A stretch of DNA of 64,000 bases from NCBI RefSeq assembly GCF_018860385.1, contig NZ_JAHKPH010000016.1:124001-188000 (forward strand), in the 5' to 3' direction. Below the pieces are notes generated by a model. The model ran no database searches. It was not told the origin of the DNA and saw only the letters and a program-made list of their open reading frames with translations. A program made the position numbers and the translations under genes. Below are positions 9,626 to 18,561 of this stretch, one piece after another (positions within the stretch are counted from its first letter, which is position 1; every line of letters begins with the position of its first letter). Origin of the DNA: Reinekea forsetii (lineage in GTDB: Bacteria > Pseudomonadota > Gammaproteobacteria > Pseudomonadales > Natronospirillaceae).

Positions 9626-10915
9626 CTAACTTACCAAGACTTTAAATGCATTGGATAAATCAGCAATCAAATCTTCTGGGTGTTCTAATCCAATAGACAA
9701 TCGAATCAACCCTTCTTCAATGCCAACGTCTTTACGCACTTCTTCGGGAACACCGGAGTGCGTTGTAGAGGCTGGGTGGCTCACCAATGATTCGGTGCCC
9801 CCTAAGCTGACAGCAGATTTGAACAACACCAGAGCGTTGATAAATTTAAAGGCCTTTGTTCTTGGTGCATCCAACACAAATGAAAAAGTTGAACCTGGAC
9901 CGCTGCATTGTTTAGCGTAAACGGTTTGGTATAACTCATCTTCAATCAGATTCGGGTGCAACACCTTAACCTTCATGTATGGGTTGTTGGCCAACCACTG
10001 AGCTATTTTTAGGCCGGTTTCTGCTTCTCTTTGCATGCGAATTGACAAGGTCTCCAACGACCGTGAAATCATCCAACAAGTATGAGGATCTGAATTTAGC
10101 CCCATACAATTACGGATGGTTCTAACCGCTTTAATCGTGTCGCCATTACCACACACTGCGCCAGCAACGAGGTCACTGTGCCCTCCAACATATTTGGTCA
10201 AGGAGTATACAGCTAAGTCAATTCCACGAGGAACAACCTGTGAAAATATAGGCCCCATCAGAGTGTTATCGATCGCCGTCAACGGTCGCTTGCCCTGTTC
10301 GGCTTCAATCAGGTTCGCGGTTTTTACAATGAGATCTATGTCGATTAACGCATTGGTTGGATTACCTGGTGACTCAGCAAAGATCATCGCTATTGGTCCA
10401 AGCGACTTAGCCTCTTCAACAGCGGCCATAATAGAGGCTTCGCTGCAACCATCATGAAACTCTACCAGCTGTATACCAAACTCTGTCATGATATTGCGAA
10501 ACATAACCTCTGTGCCGCCGTAGAGCGGCGAGCTGTGCATCAACACATCACCAGGCCGCAATGTCGAAAGTAGTGTGGCCGTTATCGACCCCATGCCACT
10601 GGCGCAAACAACGGCTTCCTCAGAGCCCTCTAACAACGCTAAACGGTCTTCCACCATCTCTACGTTAGGTTGATTGAATCGAGAATAGATAAGCCCCGCA
10701 GACTCACCTTCTGGGACGGATTTTCTACCCGATGCAACGTGAAAAAATTCTTCGCCGGCTTCGGCGGTTGGGTAGCTGAAAGTTGACGTTAGGAAAACAG
10801 GTGGCTTAACAGCCCCTTCAGATAAGTCGGAATCGTAACCGTAGGACATCATTAACGATTCAGGGTGAAGCTCGTGTTCACCAATTCGTTTTTTGGCGTT
10901 TATTATTTTTTTCAT
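9626..10915 (-). CDS. Cystathionine gamma-synthase family PLP-dependent enzyme
   Basis: A Cys/Met-metabolism PLP enzyme of about 430 residues. Typical stretches are YSRFNQPNVEMVEDRLALLE, VCASGMGSITATLLSTLRPG, FAESPGNPTN and the PLP-binding lysine in YSLTKYVGGHSD. The C-terminus has SLGGTESLVSHPASTTHSG. Cystathionine gamma-synthase, cystathionine lyase and methionine gamma-lyase share these features, so the exact reaction cannot be fixed from sequence alone. Two starts are possible, ATG 10915 and ATG 10927, with no Shine-Dalgarno for either. TATAAT lies at 10928-10933 on this strand, which would give a very short or leaderless mRNA; I therefore prefer 10915. Confidence 0.88.
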   Translation of the reverse strand: MKKIINAKKRIGEHELHPESLMMSYGYDSDLSEGAVKPPVFLTSTFSYPTAEAGEEFFHVASGRKSVPEGESAGLIYSRFNQPNVEMVEDRLALLEGSEEAVVCASGMGSITATLLSTLRPGDVLMHSSPLYGGTEVMFRNIMTEFGIQLVEFHDGCSEASIMAAVEEAKSLGPIAMIFAESPGNPTNALIDIDLIVKTANLIEAEQGKRPLTAIDNTLMGPIFSQVVPRGIDLAVYSLTKYVGGHSDLVAGAVCGNGDTIKAVRTIRNCMGLNSDPHTCWMISRSLETLSIRMQREAETGLKIAQWLANNPYMKVKVLHPNLIEDELYQTVYAKQCSGPGSTFSFVLDAPRTKAFKFINALVLFKSAVSLGGTESLVSHPASTTHSGVPEEVRKDVGIEEGLIRLSIGLEHPEDLIADLSNAFKVLVS

Positions 10916-11062
10916 TGCGCATACCAAATTATAAGGGAAATTCAGTATGCGCCTATTCTATTGACTAATTGTAGCTAATAAAGTGAATTTACCTTCACAC
11001 ATTAGTTCAAAACATCAAAATAAATAATAATTTAGCATAATATGCTACTTGTGCCGTGTTGT

Positions 11063-11803
11063 TTACTTTTTAGATTGATCCACCATCAAATCATCTAAAG
11101 GCAAGTGAGTAAGCTTCTTTAGCTGAGTGAATAAGTACCACATGGCAAACCCTAAAACGACCATGCTTGGGATTACGATGACAGGGTAACTGAGCGCTGT
11201 CATTCGACCCAACTCTTCTGCGAACTCAGTGGTTCCCGGTGCGCTTTTTAAAACTATTTTAGCCAAAATATAATTCAATGCCGAAGAGACAAAAAATGAC
11301 GCTGCAACAAGATAAGTTACTATCGTCATCTTTTGCTCAAACACTTTCTCATTATCATGTTCAGCTAACGAGCTGTGCACTCGATCTAACCGAAAAATTT
11401 GGTCGTTAAACAAGATAAGTTTGACCACCGATTTATGAGATTTTTGGGAGATAATCACCGCCAAGCCTATGAGCCCAGGAATAGCCGCCTCTTTGATGGC
11501 AATGTATTTTGGGTCTAGCTGCAATAAACTGATACCACCCGTCAACAAAACGCTGACAACGCCTAATACCGAAAACCCATTCACCTTTTTAGTCAGCCGC
11601 ATTTCCCAAATACCGTACCCCACCGGGAAAGCGAGAGCGACAGCAATGCTATATAGTGGGCCTAACATATCATCGCCACTCAGCTTTGACATGATCAGTA
11701 CAGGAAGCACAATATTAAACATTAGGTTGCTAAAAAAGCCGCCCTGCTTAGCTTTTGCTGGCTTTGCTGCTTCCTGTGCAGGTGAATTATCGCTATGATC
11801 CAT
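11063..11803 (-). CDS. VC0807-type integral membrane protein
   Basis: A 246-residue polytopic membrane protein. A short, charged, Ala/Lys-rich N-terminus precedes about six hydrophobic segments. Family-like stretches are NIVLPVLIMSKLS, LAFPVGYGIWE, SVLGVVSVLLTGGISLLQLD and EAAIPGLIGLAVIISQKS. This matches what I know as the VC0807 family, of unknown function, distantly similar to intracellular septation protein A. It is monocistronic and divergent from trmK. Confidence 0.7.
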   Translation of the reverse strand: MDHSDNSPAQEAAKPAKAKQGGFFSNLMFNIVLPVLIMSKLSGDDMLGPLYSIAVALAFPVGYGIWEMRLTKKVNGFSVLGVVSVLLTGGISLLQLDPKYIAIKEAAIPGLIGLAVIISQKSHKSVVKLILFNDQIFRLDRVHSSLAEHDNEKVFEQKMTIVTYLVAASFFVSSALNYILAKIVLKSAPGTTEFAEELGRMTALSYPVIVIPSMVVLGFAMWYLFTQLKKLTHLPLDDLMVDQSKK

Positions 11804-11869
11804 CTTTAAGTTACCTTACTTCTGTTTAGGCGACACTTTACCTTAATTTTTTGAATTCGGCACGACTCA

Positions 11870-12583
11870 ATGACCCATCTCCCGTTAAAAACTAAGCTAG
11901 GTTCCCGTCTTCGACATTTGGTTGAATCCATTCCGACCGATACTGAGCTTGTTTGGGACATGTGCTGTGACCACGGAGCATTGGGAAGAGCTATTATTGA
12001 ATCTCGCCCACAATGCCAAGTCATATTTAATGACATTCACAAAGACATCATGGCTCGCTTAAAGGAACAGCTGATTCGACTCAACGCCCAACGATATCGC
12101 TTGGCAGTTTGCCCAGCAGAAGCCGTTTCGCTGGAAGAGACAAGTAGACAGGTTGTGGTCATCGCTGGGATTGGCGATGAACAAACCATTACCATTTTAG
12201 AGGCCCTGCGCACGCAAGCTCACGCCAAACATTGCACCTTTATAATATCTCCCACGACTAAGGTTGCACTGGTTCGTCAGTATATGATTGAAGCCGGGTT
12301 TTATCGTGTGAATGAGACCATCGTGACTGAAAACAAGCGCAGCTATGAAGTTATTACCGTTGCAACCCAGCCAACTCAAAATGCTCAACCTATGAATGAA
12401 AAAAATGGAGATCTAATCGGCCGGTGCTGGCAACCGATCGAATCGCATCGACAACACCTTAAAAAGCTCATAGGCTACTACCAAGGGCAAGCATTGAATC
12501 CTGAAAAATCTTATGCCAAATTTTTATTACAACGTTATAAATTACAATTAAAAATTTTAAACGAAAGCCTTGAAAAAAAATAA
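11870..12583 (+). CDS. trmK: tRNA (adenine(22)-N(1))-methyltransferase, TrmK-like
   Basis: A 237-residue SAM-dependent methyltransferase of the TrmK/COG2384 type, which modifies A22 in tRNA. It has the N-terminal LKTKLGSRLRHLVESIP, the SAM-binding motif WDMCCDHGALGRAI, and VVVIAGIGDEQTITIL in the position of the family's VAGMGG-type motif. The C-terminal half is helical, as in TrmK. The third motif is less canonical (GIGDE rather than GMGG), so substrate identity is inferred. The 3' end overlaps the sigma-32 promoter candidate of ibpA. Confidence 0.8.
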   Translation: MTHLPLKTKLGSRLRHLVESIPTDTELVWDMCCDHGALGRAIIESRPQCQVIFNDIHKDIMARLKEQLIRLNAQRYRLAVCPAEAVSLEETSRQVVVIAGIGDEQTITILEALRTQAHAKHCTFIISPTTKVALVRQYMIEAGFYRVNETIVTENKRSYEVITVATQPTQNAQPMNEKNGDLIGRCWQPIESHRQHLKKLIGYYQGQALNPEKSYAKFLLQRYKLQLKILNESLEKK

Positions 12584-12596
12584 TGCAATCTCATAT
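12568..12596 (+). promoter_or_regulatory. Sigma-32 (heat-shock) promoter of ibpA
   Basis: CCTTGAAA at 12568-12575 contains the complete -35 consensus CTTGAAA. TCTCATAT at 12589-12596 matches the -10 consensus CCCCATNT at 6 of 8 positions, with a 13-base spacer within the normal range. It lies over the last codons of trmK, and transcription would begin near 12603, about 112 bases before the ibpA start. Confidence 0.65.
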
Positions 12597-12610
12597 TTAG
12601 ATTAGCGACG

Positions 12611-12712
12611 CCGAATTCGGGTTGCGAATTTAAACCAGTCTGTTGTGTAACCTAAGTTAGCAGCAGCATAAATCCGCTGAATATTCAGCACTAATGCTCA
12701 TCAGGAGATTAG
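12611..12712 (+). promoter_or_regulatory. ROSE-like RNA thermometer in the ibpA leader
   Basis: The leader can form serial hairpins: CCGA/TCGG (12611-12620), TAAC/GTTA (12648-12659), GCTGA/TCAGC (12676-12689), and a final one at 12691-12712. In the last, CTAAT pairs with ATTAG and CTC pairs with GAG of the Shine-Dalgarno AGGAGA. A single G in TGCTC is left bulged opposite the ribosome-binding site. That bulged G in a TGCT-type anti-Shine-Dalgarno strand is the hallmark of ROSE elements. Melting at high temperature would free the site. Confidence 0.6.
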
Positions 12713-12714
12713 CT

Positions 12715-13164
12715 ATGAGAACTGCATTTGATTTTTCACCTTTATACCGAAACACTGTTGGCTTTGATCGTTTTGCATCGTTACTAGACAGTGCAGCACA
12801 ATCATCCAATAACAGTACAAATTACCCGCCTTACGATATTGAGTCGACGGGCGAGAACACTTACGCCATTACAATTGCCGCTGCTGGTTTCACAGAAGAT
12901 GAACTCAACATCACCAGTGAAAACGGAACCCTCGTAGTAAAAGGCAAAAAAGAAAAAACCGATGAAGAGCGCAAATATTTACATCAAGGCATTGCCTTCC
13001 GTTCTTTCGAACGCAAATTTCAGTTAGCCGACCATGTAGAAGTCACCGGTGCGAATTTGCAAAATGGTTTGTTAAGAATTGATTTACTCAAAGAGCTGCC
13101 TGAAGCCATGAAGCCAAAGAAGATTGCTATCAACAGTAATCGAGTTTTAGAGCAAAAGGCTTAG
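12715..13164 (+). CDS. ibpA: Small heat-shock protein (Hsp20/IbpA family)
   Basis: A 149-residue ATP-independent holdase that binds unfolding proteins. The N-terminus MRTAFDFSPLYRNTVGFDRF is that of IbpA/IbpB. The alpha-crystallin domain contains YAITIAAAGFTEDELNI, GTLVVKGKK and FRSFERKFQLADHVEV, and NGLLRIDLLKELPE ends it. ATG 12715 is chosen over an in-frame upstream ATG at 12694 because AGGAGA at 12703-12708 has ideal spacing to it. The upstream choice would also destroy the thermometer. It is controlled by the sigma-32-like promoter and the ROSE-like leader. Confidence 0.95.
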   Translation: MRTAFDFSPLYRNTVGFDRFASLLDSAAQSSNNSTNYPPYDIESTGENTYAITIAAAGFTEDELNITSENGTLVVKGKKEKTDEERKYLHQGIAFRSFERKFQLADHVEVTGANLQNGLLRIDLLKELPEAMKPKKIAINSNRVLEQKA

Positions 13165-13176
13165 TACGATACACAA

Positions 13177-13203
13177 GAACCTCTAGGGTAACTCTAGAGG
13201 TTC
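13177..13203. terminator. Hairpin between convergent ibpA and acetyltransferase genes
   Basis: GAACCTCTAG (13177-13186) and CTAGAGGTTC (13194-13203) form a perfect 10-bp stem with a 7-base loop, between two genes that converge. Neither side has a clear T-run, so termination is likely but not certain. Confidence 0.5.
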
Positions 13204-13212
13204 CATTAAGCT

Positions 13213-13758
13213 TTAACGTGCAGGGTTGCCTTTTACGACACAACCTTCTGCTACATCTTTAGTAACAACACTCCCTGCTCCTACGACCGCATTTTTTGCA
13301 ATGGTTACCCCGGGCAATATAATGGCCCCTGCACCTATCCAAGCATTTTCCCCAACATGAATTGGCTCGGCCCATTCAACTCCGCTTTTACGTTGCTCTG
13401 CATCAAGGGGGTGTTGCACCGTACAAAATTTAACACCCGGCCCTACTAACACATGATCGCTCAATACAATGGGCGCAACATCCAAGAATACACAATGCGC
13501 GTTTACGTAGACTTGTTCACCAAAAGATAAATGGCAACCGTAATCTATATGCACACCCGCTTCAATAAAACACCGCTTTCCTACTCGTTCAAACAAGCCG
13601 AACATGTGCTTTAGATGGCCTTTACTCGGTGCGCGATTAAATTGCGCTACGCTCTGCCTAATTAAGGCTCGTTGCGCAACCAATTCAGAATCGAACGGAT
13701 TAAAGGTTTCCCCGCTTCGCATTTTTTCCCACGTATCGCTTAGATAGGTTTGGCTCAT
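13213..13758 (-). CDS. maa: Sugar O-acetyltransferase (maltose/galactoside type)
   Basis: A 181-residue left-handed beta-helix acetyltransferase that uses acetyl-CoA to acetylate sugars. The N-terminal helical cap has DTWEKMRSGETFNPFDSEL. Hexapeptide repeats follow (IEAGVHIDYGCHLSFGEQVY, VGPGVKFCTVQHPLD, IGAGAIILPGVTIAKNAVVG). The catalytic His is in FCTVQHPL, and VVKGNPAR closes the fold. Its ATG overlaps the stop of the GH13 gene (ATGA), so the two are translationally coupled. Acting on maltose or glucose released from glucosides is an inference from that pairing. Confidence 0.88.
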   Translation of the reverse strand: MSQTYLSDTWEKMRSGETFNPFDSELVAQRALIRQSVAQFNRAPSKGHLKHMFGLFERVGKRCFIEAGVHIDYGCHLSFGEQVYVNAHCVFLDVAPIVLSDHVLVGPGVKFCTVQHPLDAEQRKSGVEWAEPIHVGENAWIGAGAIILPGVTIAKNAVVGAGSVVTKDVAEGCVVKGNPAR

Positions 13759-15404
13759 TCAGTCCTCATTATTATAGCTTGCCAAGGTAACAACTCGGAC
13801 ATAGTCATTGAGTCATAGTTATTCAGTGTAACTTGCCACGGCGTATTGACGATATGATTTGGAAGATCTAGGACTGCTTTTTCGTCAGACAAATTCACCA
13901 ACACCAGTATTCTTGTTTCGTTCTGATCACGAAGAAAGGCAAAGACCTGTTCGGAAGATTCCATCATGGGCGTATAGCGGCCATACACAAGCACTTTGTT
14001 CTCTTTTCTCAGAGCAATCAACGATTGATACCACGGCCAAATACCTTCAGCTTGCTGTTGCGCTCGCGCTACGTTGATTTCTGGGTAATTGGGGTTCACT
14101 TTCAGCCAAGGATCACCAACCGTGAACCCGGCATGCTCTTGATCATTCCACTGCATGGGAGTTCGAGCATTATCCCTCCCCATTAAGTGAATACTGCGCA
14201 AGAGAGTTTTTGACTCAGCACCTTTTTGCAACTGTTCGTTATACCAATTAAGTGTCTCTAAATCTTTATAGTCTTCAATGGAATATTGTACGTTGGTCAT
14301 ACCAATTTCTTCACCCATGTAAATATAGGGTGTTCCTGGCAGCGTTAATGTGACGGCGGCTAAAGCTTGCGCACTTTCTATTCGAAAGTGCTGATCATTA
14401 CCAAATCGACTGACGGCTCTAGGTTGATCATGGTTCATCCAGAACTGACTGTTCCAACCATCGCCATCCAAACCTTGAATCCAACGGTTCAGTATTTGCT
14501 TTAACGCCACTCGAGACCAAGAATGCTGAACATCCCATTTGGTCTCTCCATGATCTAAAGCCATGTGTTCCATTTGAAAGATCATGTGCAATTCTTTTCG
14601 GTCGGCACCGACAAGCTTTTTGCCTTCCTCAACATCAACATCAAAACATTCGCCAACGGTCATACAGTTATAATGCTGTAACACTTGCTCATGCATTTCC
14701 CGCATGAATTCGTGTTGTCTTGGACCGTTCATAAAATGTTGACCGCCCCACTCGAGGTGAGACGGGTCTCCCACGGAAGGAAGCTCAGGGTTTTTCGAAA
14801 TCATATTAATAACGTCCATTCGGAAGCCGTCTACGCCCTTTTCAAACCAGCGTCGCATCATTGCGTATATGTCTTTCCGTAATGCTTCATTTTCCCAATT
14901 CAGATCTGGCTGTTTTTTTGAAAACAGATGCAAATAGTATTGCTCACTTTCAAGATGGTACTGCCAAGCAGAACCTGAGAACACGCTGACCCAATTATTG
15001 GGAGGCTGATGGTTCACACCATCTCGCCAAAAGAAATAATCTCGGTATGGGCTGTCGGGGTTTTCTTTGCTTTCGACAAACCAAGGATGTTCGTCGGAAC
15101 AATGATTCACAACCAAATCCATAATTAACTTGATACCGCGCTGGTGTAATCCGGCCAGTAAGGCGTCAAAGTCTTCCATGGTCCCAAATTCGGCCATAAT
15201 GGATTCGTAATCGGAAATATCGTAACCATTATCATCATTGGGCGATGCGTAAATTGGGTTTAGCCAAACAATAGTCACGCCCAATTCTTGGAGATAATCT
15301 AGTTTACTTATTATGCCTTGTAAGTCGCCCACGCCATTGCCCGTGCTGTCCGCAAAACTGCGTGGGTAAATTTGATAAACAACACCTTCTTTCCACCAAG
15401 ACAT
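13755..15404 (-). CDS. GH13 alpha-glucosidase (oligo-1,6-glucosidase type)
   Basis: A 549-residue cytoplasmic enzyme with no signal peptide. It shows all GH13 conserved regions: DLVVNHCSDEHPWF, the nucleophile Asp in GFRMDVINM, the general acid Glu in TVGECFD, and WMNHDQPRAVSRFGN with the transition-state Asp. The start MSWWKEGVVYQIYPRSFADS is typical of alpha-glucosidases, sucrose isomerases and trehalose-6-phosphate hydrolases. The MDVIN context after the nucleophile fits enzymes acting on alpha-1,4 or alpha-1,6 glucosides. The exact substrate is open. It forms a two-gene unit with the acetyltransferase; no regulator or transporter is adjacent. Confidence 0.9.
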   Translation of the reverse strand: MSWWKEGVVYQIYPRSFADSTGNGVGDLQGIISKLDYLQELGVTIVWLNPIYASPNDDNGYDISDYESIMAEFGTMEDFDALLAGLHQRGIKLIMDLVVNHCSDEHPWFVESKENPDSPYRDYFFWRDGVNHQPPNNWVSVFSGSAWQYHLESEQYYLHLFSKKQPDLNWENEALRKDIYAMMRRWFEKGVDGFRMDVINMISKNPELPSVGDPSHLEWGGQHFMNGPRQHEFMREMHEQVLQHYNCMTVGECFDVDVEEGKKLVGADRKELHMIFQMEHMALDHGETKWDVQHSWSRVALKQILNRWIQGLDGDGWNSQFWMNHDQPRAVSRFGNDQHFRIESAQALAAVTLTLPGTPYIYMGEEIGMTNVQYSIEDYKDLETLNWYNEQLQKGAESKTLLRSIHLMGRDNARTPMQWNDQEHAGFTVGDPWLKVNPNYPEINVARAQQQAEGIWPWYQSLIALRKENKVLVYGRYTPMMESSEQVFAFLRDQNETRILVLVNLSDEKAVLDLPNHIVNTPWQVTLNNYDSMTMSELLPWQAIIMRTE

Positions 15405-15472
15405 AACGAATCCTTTAATCGGTTAAAAGTTAAGATTAAAAGACTGGTCTCAATACGCCTAGTTTTAATTCT

Positions 15473-16084
15473 TCAGTGGGTTGATTTTAACAAAGACCAA
15501 GCCACCCAAAACATGATTACTCCTATGATCGCATCAAATATTTGCCAGCGACGGGCCGATATCAGCCAGACACTCAGTGGCTTACCGAGTGCCGCCAACA
15601 TTAAAAACCAAGCCACCGATGCACTGGCCGAACCCAGCCAAAATATCCATGGTTGTTCTTGAATAGCGGCAATATTGCCAATGAGCACGACGGTATCTAA
15701 ATAAACATGCGGGTTTAGCAAAGACAGTGTCATCGCCAGTACGATCACATGAGTGCGACTTTTAACGGCCGCTTCAGGTCTACTGACTTTAAGCCCTTGA
15801 TGTGTCGTGAATACACGATAAAAGGCTTGTATACCCAACCCTATTAACATCGCCACTCCGATGTAAGTCAGATACGGGATGATAGACGGTAATAGTCTCT
15901 GGATATGACCAAGAGCGACAACCCCAACTGCCATTAACAGGGCATCGATCGTGAAACACACGGTAGCAATGGTATAAGGGTATTGTCGCCGAATACTCAT
16001 GCCAAGCACCCATGCGTTTTGCGCGCCAATGGCGACGATAAGACCAATGGCAACCACAAAACCTGATAAATATTGAGCAAACAT
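15473..16084 (-). CDS. argO: LysE/ArgO family amino acid exporter
   Basis: A 203-residue inner-membrane exporter with five to six hydrophobic segments. The LysE-family signature GLIVAIGAQNAWVLGMSIRR lies near the N-terminus and LLNPHVYLDTVVLIGNIAA in the middle. ArgO exports arginine (and LysE lysine) when it is in excess. A good Shine-Dalgarno (TTAGGAGT) precedes ATG 16084. It is divergent from an ArgP-type LysR regulator across about 90 bases, the known regulatory pairing, so induction by ArgP with arginine is likely. Confidence 0.93.
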   Translation of the reverse strand: MFAQYLSGFVVAIGLIVAIGAQNAWVLGMSIRRQYPYTIATVCFTIDALLMAVGVVALGHIQRLLPSIIPYLTYIGVAMLIGLGIQAFYRVFTTHQGLKVSRPEAAVKSRTHVIVLAMTLSLLNPHVYLDTVVLIGNIAAIQEQPWIFWLGSASASVAWFLMLAALGKPLSVWLISARRWQIFDAIIGVIMFWVAWSLLKSTH

Positions 16085-16174
16085 ATAAAACTCCTAAGCG
16101 ATGGTAACTCGCAGTTTAATAAGCTATATTCAAACAATCCAATTAATATTACTTTAAGGTTATTAAATTATCTT

Positions 16175-17047
16175 ATGATGGATTATAAAGCGCTGCACGC
16201 CTTAGCTGCGGTTGTTCGCTGCGGTGGATTTGAACCCGCCGCACAAGACTTGTGTGTAACCCAATCTGCTGTGAGCCAACGGGTAAAAGGCTTGGAAAAT
16301 CGATTGGGTCAACCGGTGTTAATTCGACAGACTCCGCCTATCGCTACTGAGCTGGGTCAAAAACTAATCAGTCATTTGCATCGTGTTGAACATTTAGAAA
16401 AAGACTTAACCCTTGCCAACCCTCAAGTAGACCGAGTTCATGCGCGTATCGCCATTAACGCCGATTCGATGGCTACATGGTTTCCTGAAGCCATTGGAAA
16501 GATCACTGACGAAATGGACGTCGATATCGTTATCGCTGATCAAGATAAAGGCATCGAACTCATGCGTCGTGGCGAGGTACTGGCCTGTTTGTGCTCTGAA
16601 GATACCGCTATAAATGGCGCCAGAGTGGATCGCCTTGGCGTTGTGCGTTACCGTGCCTATGCTAGTCCAGATTTTTTACTAAGGTACAAAATACTCGACC
16701 AGCCCGATAAATTGCACCTAGCGCCTTGCTTGCAATTTAATGAAGACGACAAGTTACAACATCAATTTTTAAACATACTCGGTATGCCCGACCCATTGAA
16801 TCCTATTCGCTGCCCTTCTTCCGAAGGGTTTGTGCAAATGGCCGCCAACGGCTGTGGCTTTGGTATGATCCCTGAAATGCAAGCGGCCATAGGGGTTGCC
16901 AGTGGCAGTTTGATTGACCTAGCCCCTACAAACCCAATTGATATACCTCTCTATTGGCATACTTGGCGATCTGGTGGGTCAGCCATGAAACGGCTGCGCG
17001 CATCGGTCATTAAGTCGGCACACCGTTGGTTAAGACAAGACAGGTGA
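16175..17047 (+). CDS. argP: ArgP (IciA) family LysR-type regulator
   Basis: A 290-residue LysR-type activator. The N-terminal helix-turn-helix (YKALHALAAVVRCGGFEPAA, then LCVTQSAVSQRVKGLENRLG) closely follows the ArgP pattern, including PVLIRQTPP. The effector-binding half contains CPSSEGFVQMAANGCGFGMI. The frame runs back to 16073 inside argO. ATG 16175 gives the family start (MMDYKALHAL) and leaves a normal divergent promoter region. ArgP senses lysine/arginine and activates argO, its neighbour here. Confidence 0.92.
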   Translation: MMDYKALHALAAVVRCGGFEPAAQDLCVTQSAVSQRVKGLENRLGQPVLIRQTPPIATELGQKLISHLHRVEHLEKDLTLANPQVDRVHARIAINADSMATWFPEAIGKITDEMDVDIVIADQDKGIELMRRGEVLACLCSEDTAINGARVDRLGVVRYRAYASPDFLLRYKILDQPDKLHLAPCLQFNEDDKLQHQFLNILGMPDPLNPIRCPSSEGFVQMAANGCGFGMIPEMQAAIGVASGSLIDLAPTNPIDIPLYWHTWRSGGSAMKRLRASVIKSAHRWLRQDR

Positions 17048-17050
17048 TGG

Positions 17051-18070
17051 TTAGAGACTGTAGGCGGCTATTTGCGGCGCGCTGACTGCAACGGTGAGCT
17101 CACTGAGCTTATCCCACGGGTCAGCCTTGATCTGGCCTTTTATCATGGCATCAATCTCAGAGCAGGCTAGCAAACATTGTTGATAGTGAACAAGACTAGC
17201 GCGATTCAAAGCCTGCTTATAATCATTTTGCCGTTTATCAAACACGCGCAGACGCTTAAATGCAGAGGCTAAGCCCTGTGGCCCGGCTTCGGCAAGTTCA
17301 ATAACCAGTCGCAATTCGCGCGTTAACAGCCAGAGTACGATTGGAGGCTCGACACCCTCGCCTCGCAACCCTGATAAGATTTTGAGCGATCGAGTTAAAT
17401 CACCAGACAACACAGCACTGGCTAAGTCAAAAACCGTATAACGAGAGCTGTCTGAAACGCTGGCCAAGACTGTCTCTGCGGTAATATGCTGGTTGTCTGT
17501 CAGCAACGCTAGCTTTTCTATTTCTTGCTTCGCCGCCAATAAATTCCCATCAATTCGCTCAACCATCAATGCGATGGCGTCTTGATCGGCCGTTAAATTC
17601 ATTTGCGCAAAGCGCTGTTTTAACCAGCCGCCCAATTGATGATGCTCGATAGGCCAAATGGGTACCCACCAACCGGCTTCGACCACCTTGTTAAACCATT
17701 TCGCTTTCGATTGCGCCGCTTCGACACGGTCAGAAATAATCAATAAACAATTATCAGGGTTCGCCGTATCGATGTACTCCATCAACGCCTTGCGACCTTT
17801 GTCATTGAATTTACTGGTTAAGCGTAATTCAATCAGCTCTCTATCACCGAACAGAGACATAGATTGGTTCGAAGCAATCAGCTCAGCGCCATCAAATTTG
17901 GCGTCAACTTCAATCACTTTACGTTCGGTAATGCCAGCTTGCTTAGCCGATGCACGCACTAAATCACTGGCTTCTATCACTAACAGAGGTTCATCTCCAC
18001 TTAGCCATATCACCGGTGGCAATGCGGCTTGATTGAGTTGAGTCGATAATTGAGTCACCGATAATTTCAT
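17051..18070 (-). CDS. holA: DNA polymerase III delta subunit
   Basis: The delta subunit of the clamp loader opens the beta clamp. The 339 residues match the family: LPPVIWLSGDEPLLVIEASD at the N-terminus, FGDRELIELRL in the clamp-contact region, GWWVPIWPIEHHQLGGWLKQ and DGNLLAAKQEIEKLALL. The C-terminal collar domain follows. The ATG overlaps the stop of lptE (ATGA), and leuS-lptE-holA is the usual gammaproteobacterial order. Its 3' end lies 3 bases from the converging argP. Confidence 0.95.
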   Translation of the reverse strand: MKLSVTQLSTQLNQAALPPVIWLSGDEPLLVIEASDLVRASAKQAGITERKVIEVDAKFDGAELIASNQSMSLFGDRELIELRLTSKFNDKGRKALMEYIDTANPDNCLLIISDRVEAAQSKAKWFNKVVEAGWWVPIWPIEHHQLGGWLKQRFAQMNLTADQDAIALMVERIDGNLLAAKQEIEKLALLTDNQHITAETVLASVSDSSRYTVFDLASAVLSGDLTRSLKILSGLRGEGVEPPIVLWLLTRELRLVIELAEAGPQGLASAFKRLRVFDKRQNDYKQALNRASLVHYQQCLLACSEIDAMIKGQIKADPWDKLSELTVAVSAPQIAAYSL

Positions 18071-18561
18071 GAGGCCGACTCCGACGATCGTGCAAGCTGA
18101 TCTGGCGTTATTCGACTGAGCTGAACAACAAAACTGTCGGCGAGGTTTTCAAATAATTGAGTTTGCAACAGATTCAATGCGCTGTCCGACTCTACGTTTG
18201 ACTCACTCGCTATTGCTGTGCTGATATGCCGGTACACGATCGTTTCACCCCACGCATTGGTAACGCTCCAAATAGCGGTTGCACGCAAACTGCGCACTTT
18301 ACCCAACACGCTGTCTGCCACGTCCAATGCATGCAAGGTTAACAGTACATCCGCTGGTTTATTCGACAACTCTGCTTGATAGTTTGCTAGAGCTTGTTTT
18401 AACACCGGGTAAAAACGATCGGCGTCTATTTCTGCCTGCCAAACAATGGTCTTAAGACCAGCATCTAATACCGCTTGTTGCCTCAGCTGGTAACCGCAGG
18501 CTGATAGCATAACTATCAACCCACTGATAACCAAAGACGACCATAGAAACTTAGTTTGCAA
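18067..18561 (-). CDS. lptE: LPS-assembly lipoprotein LptE
   Basis: LptE plugs the LptD barrel and helps insert lipopolysaccharide into the outer membrane. The 164-residue protein has a lipoprotein signal (hydrophobic stretch to VMLSACGYQ, lipidated Cys in LSAC) followed by the family's GYQLRQQ and a weakly conserved body. The start overlaps the end of leuS by 11 bases and the stop overlaps the start of holA, giving a tightly coupled operon. The match is mostly by position, lipobox and the GYQLR motif. Confidence 0.9.
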   Translation of the reverse strand: MQTKFLWSSLVISGLIVMLSACGYQLRQQAVLDAGLKTIVWQAEIDADRFYPVLKQALANYQAELSNKPADVLLTLHALDVADSVLGKVRSLRATAIWSVTNAWGETIVYRHISTAIASESNVESDSALNLLQTQLFENLADSFVVQLSRITPDQLARSSESAS

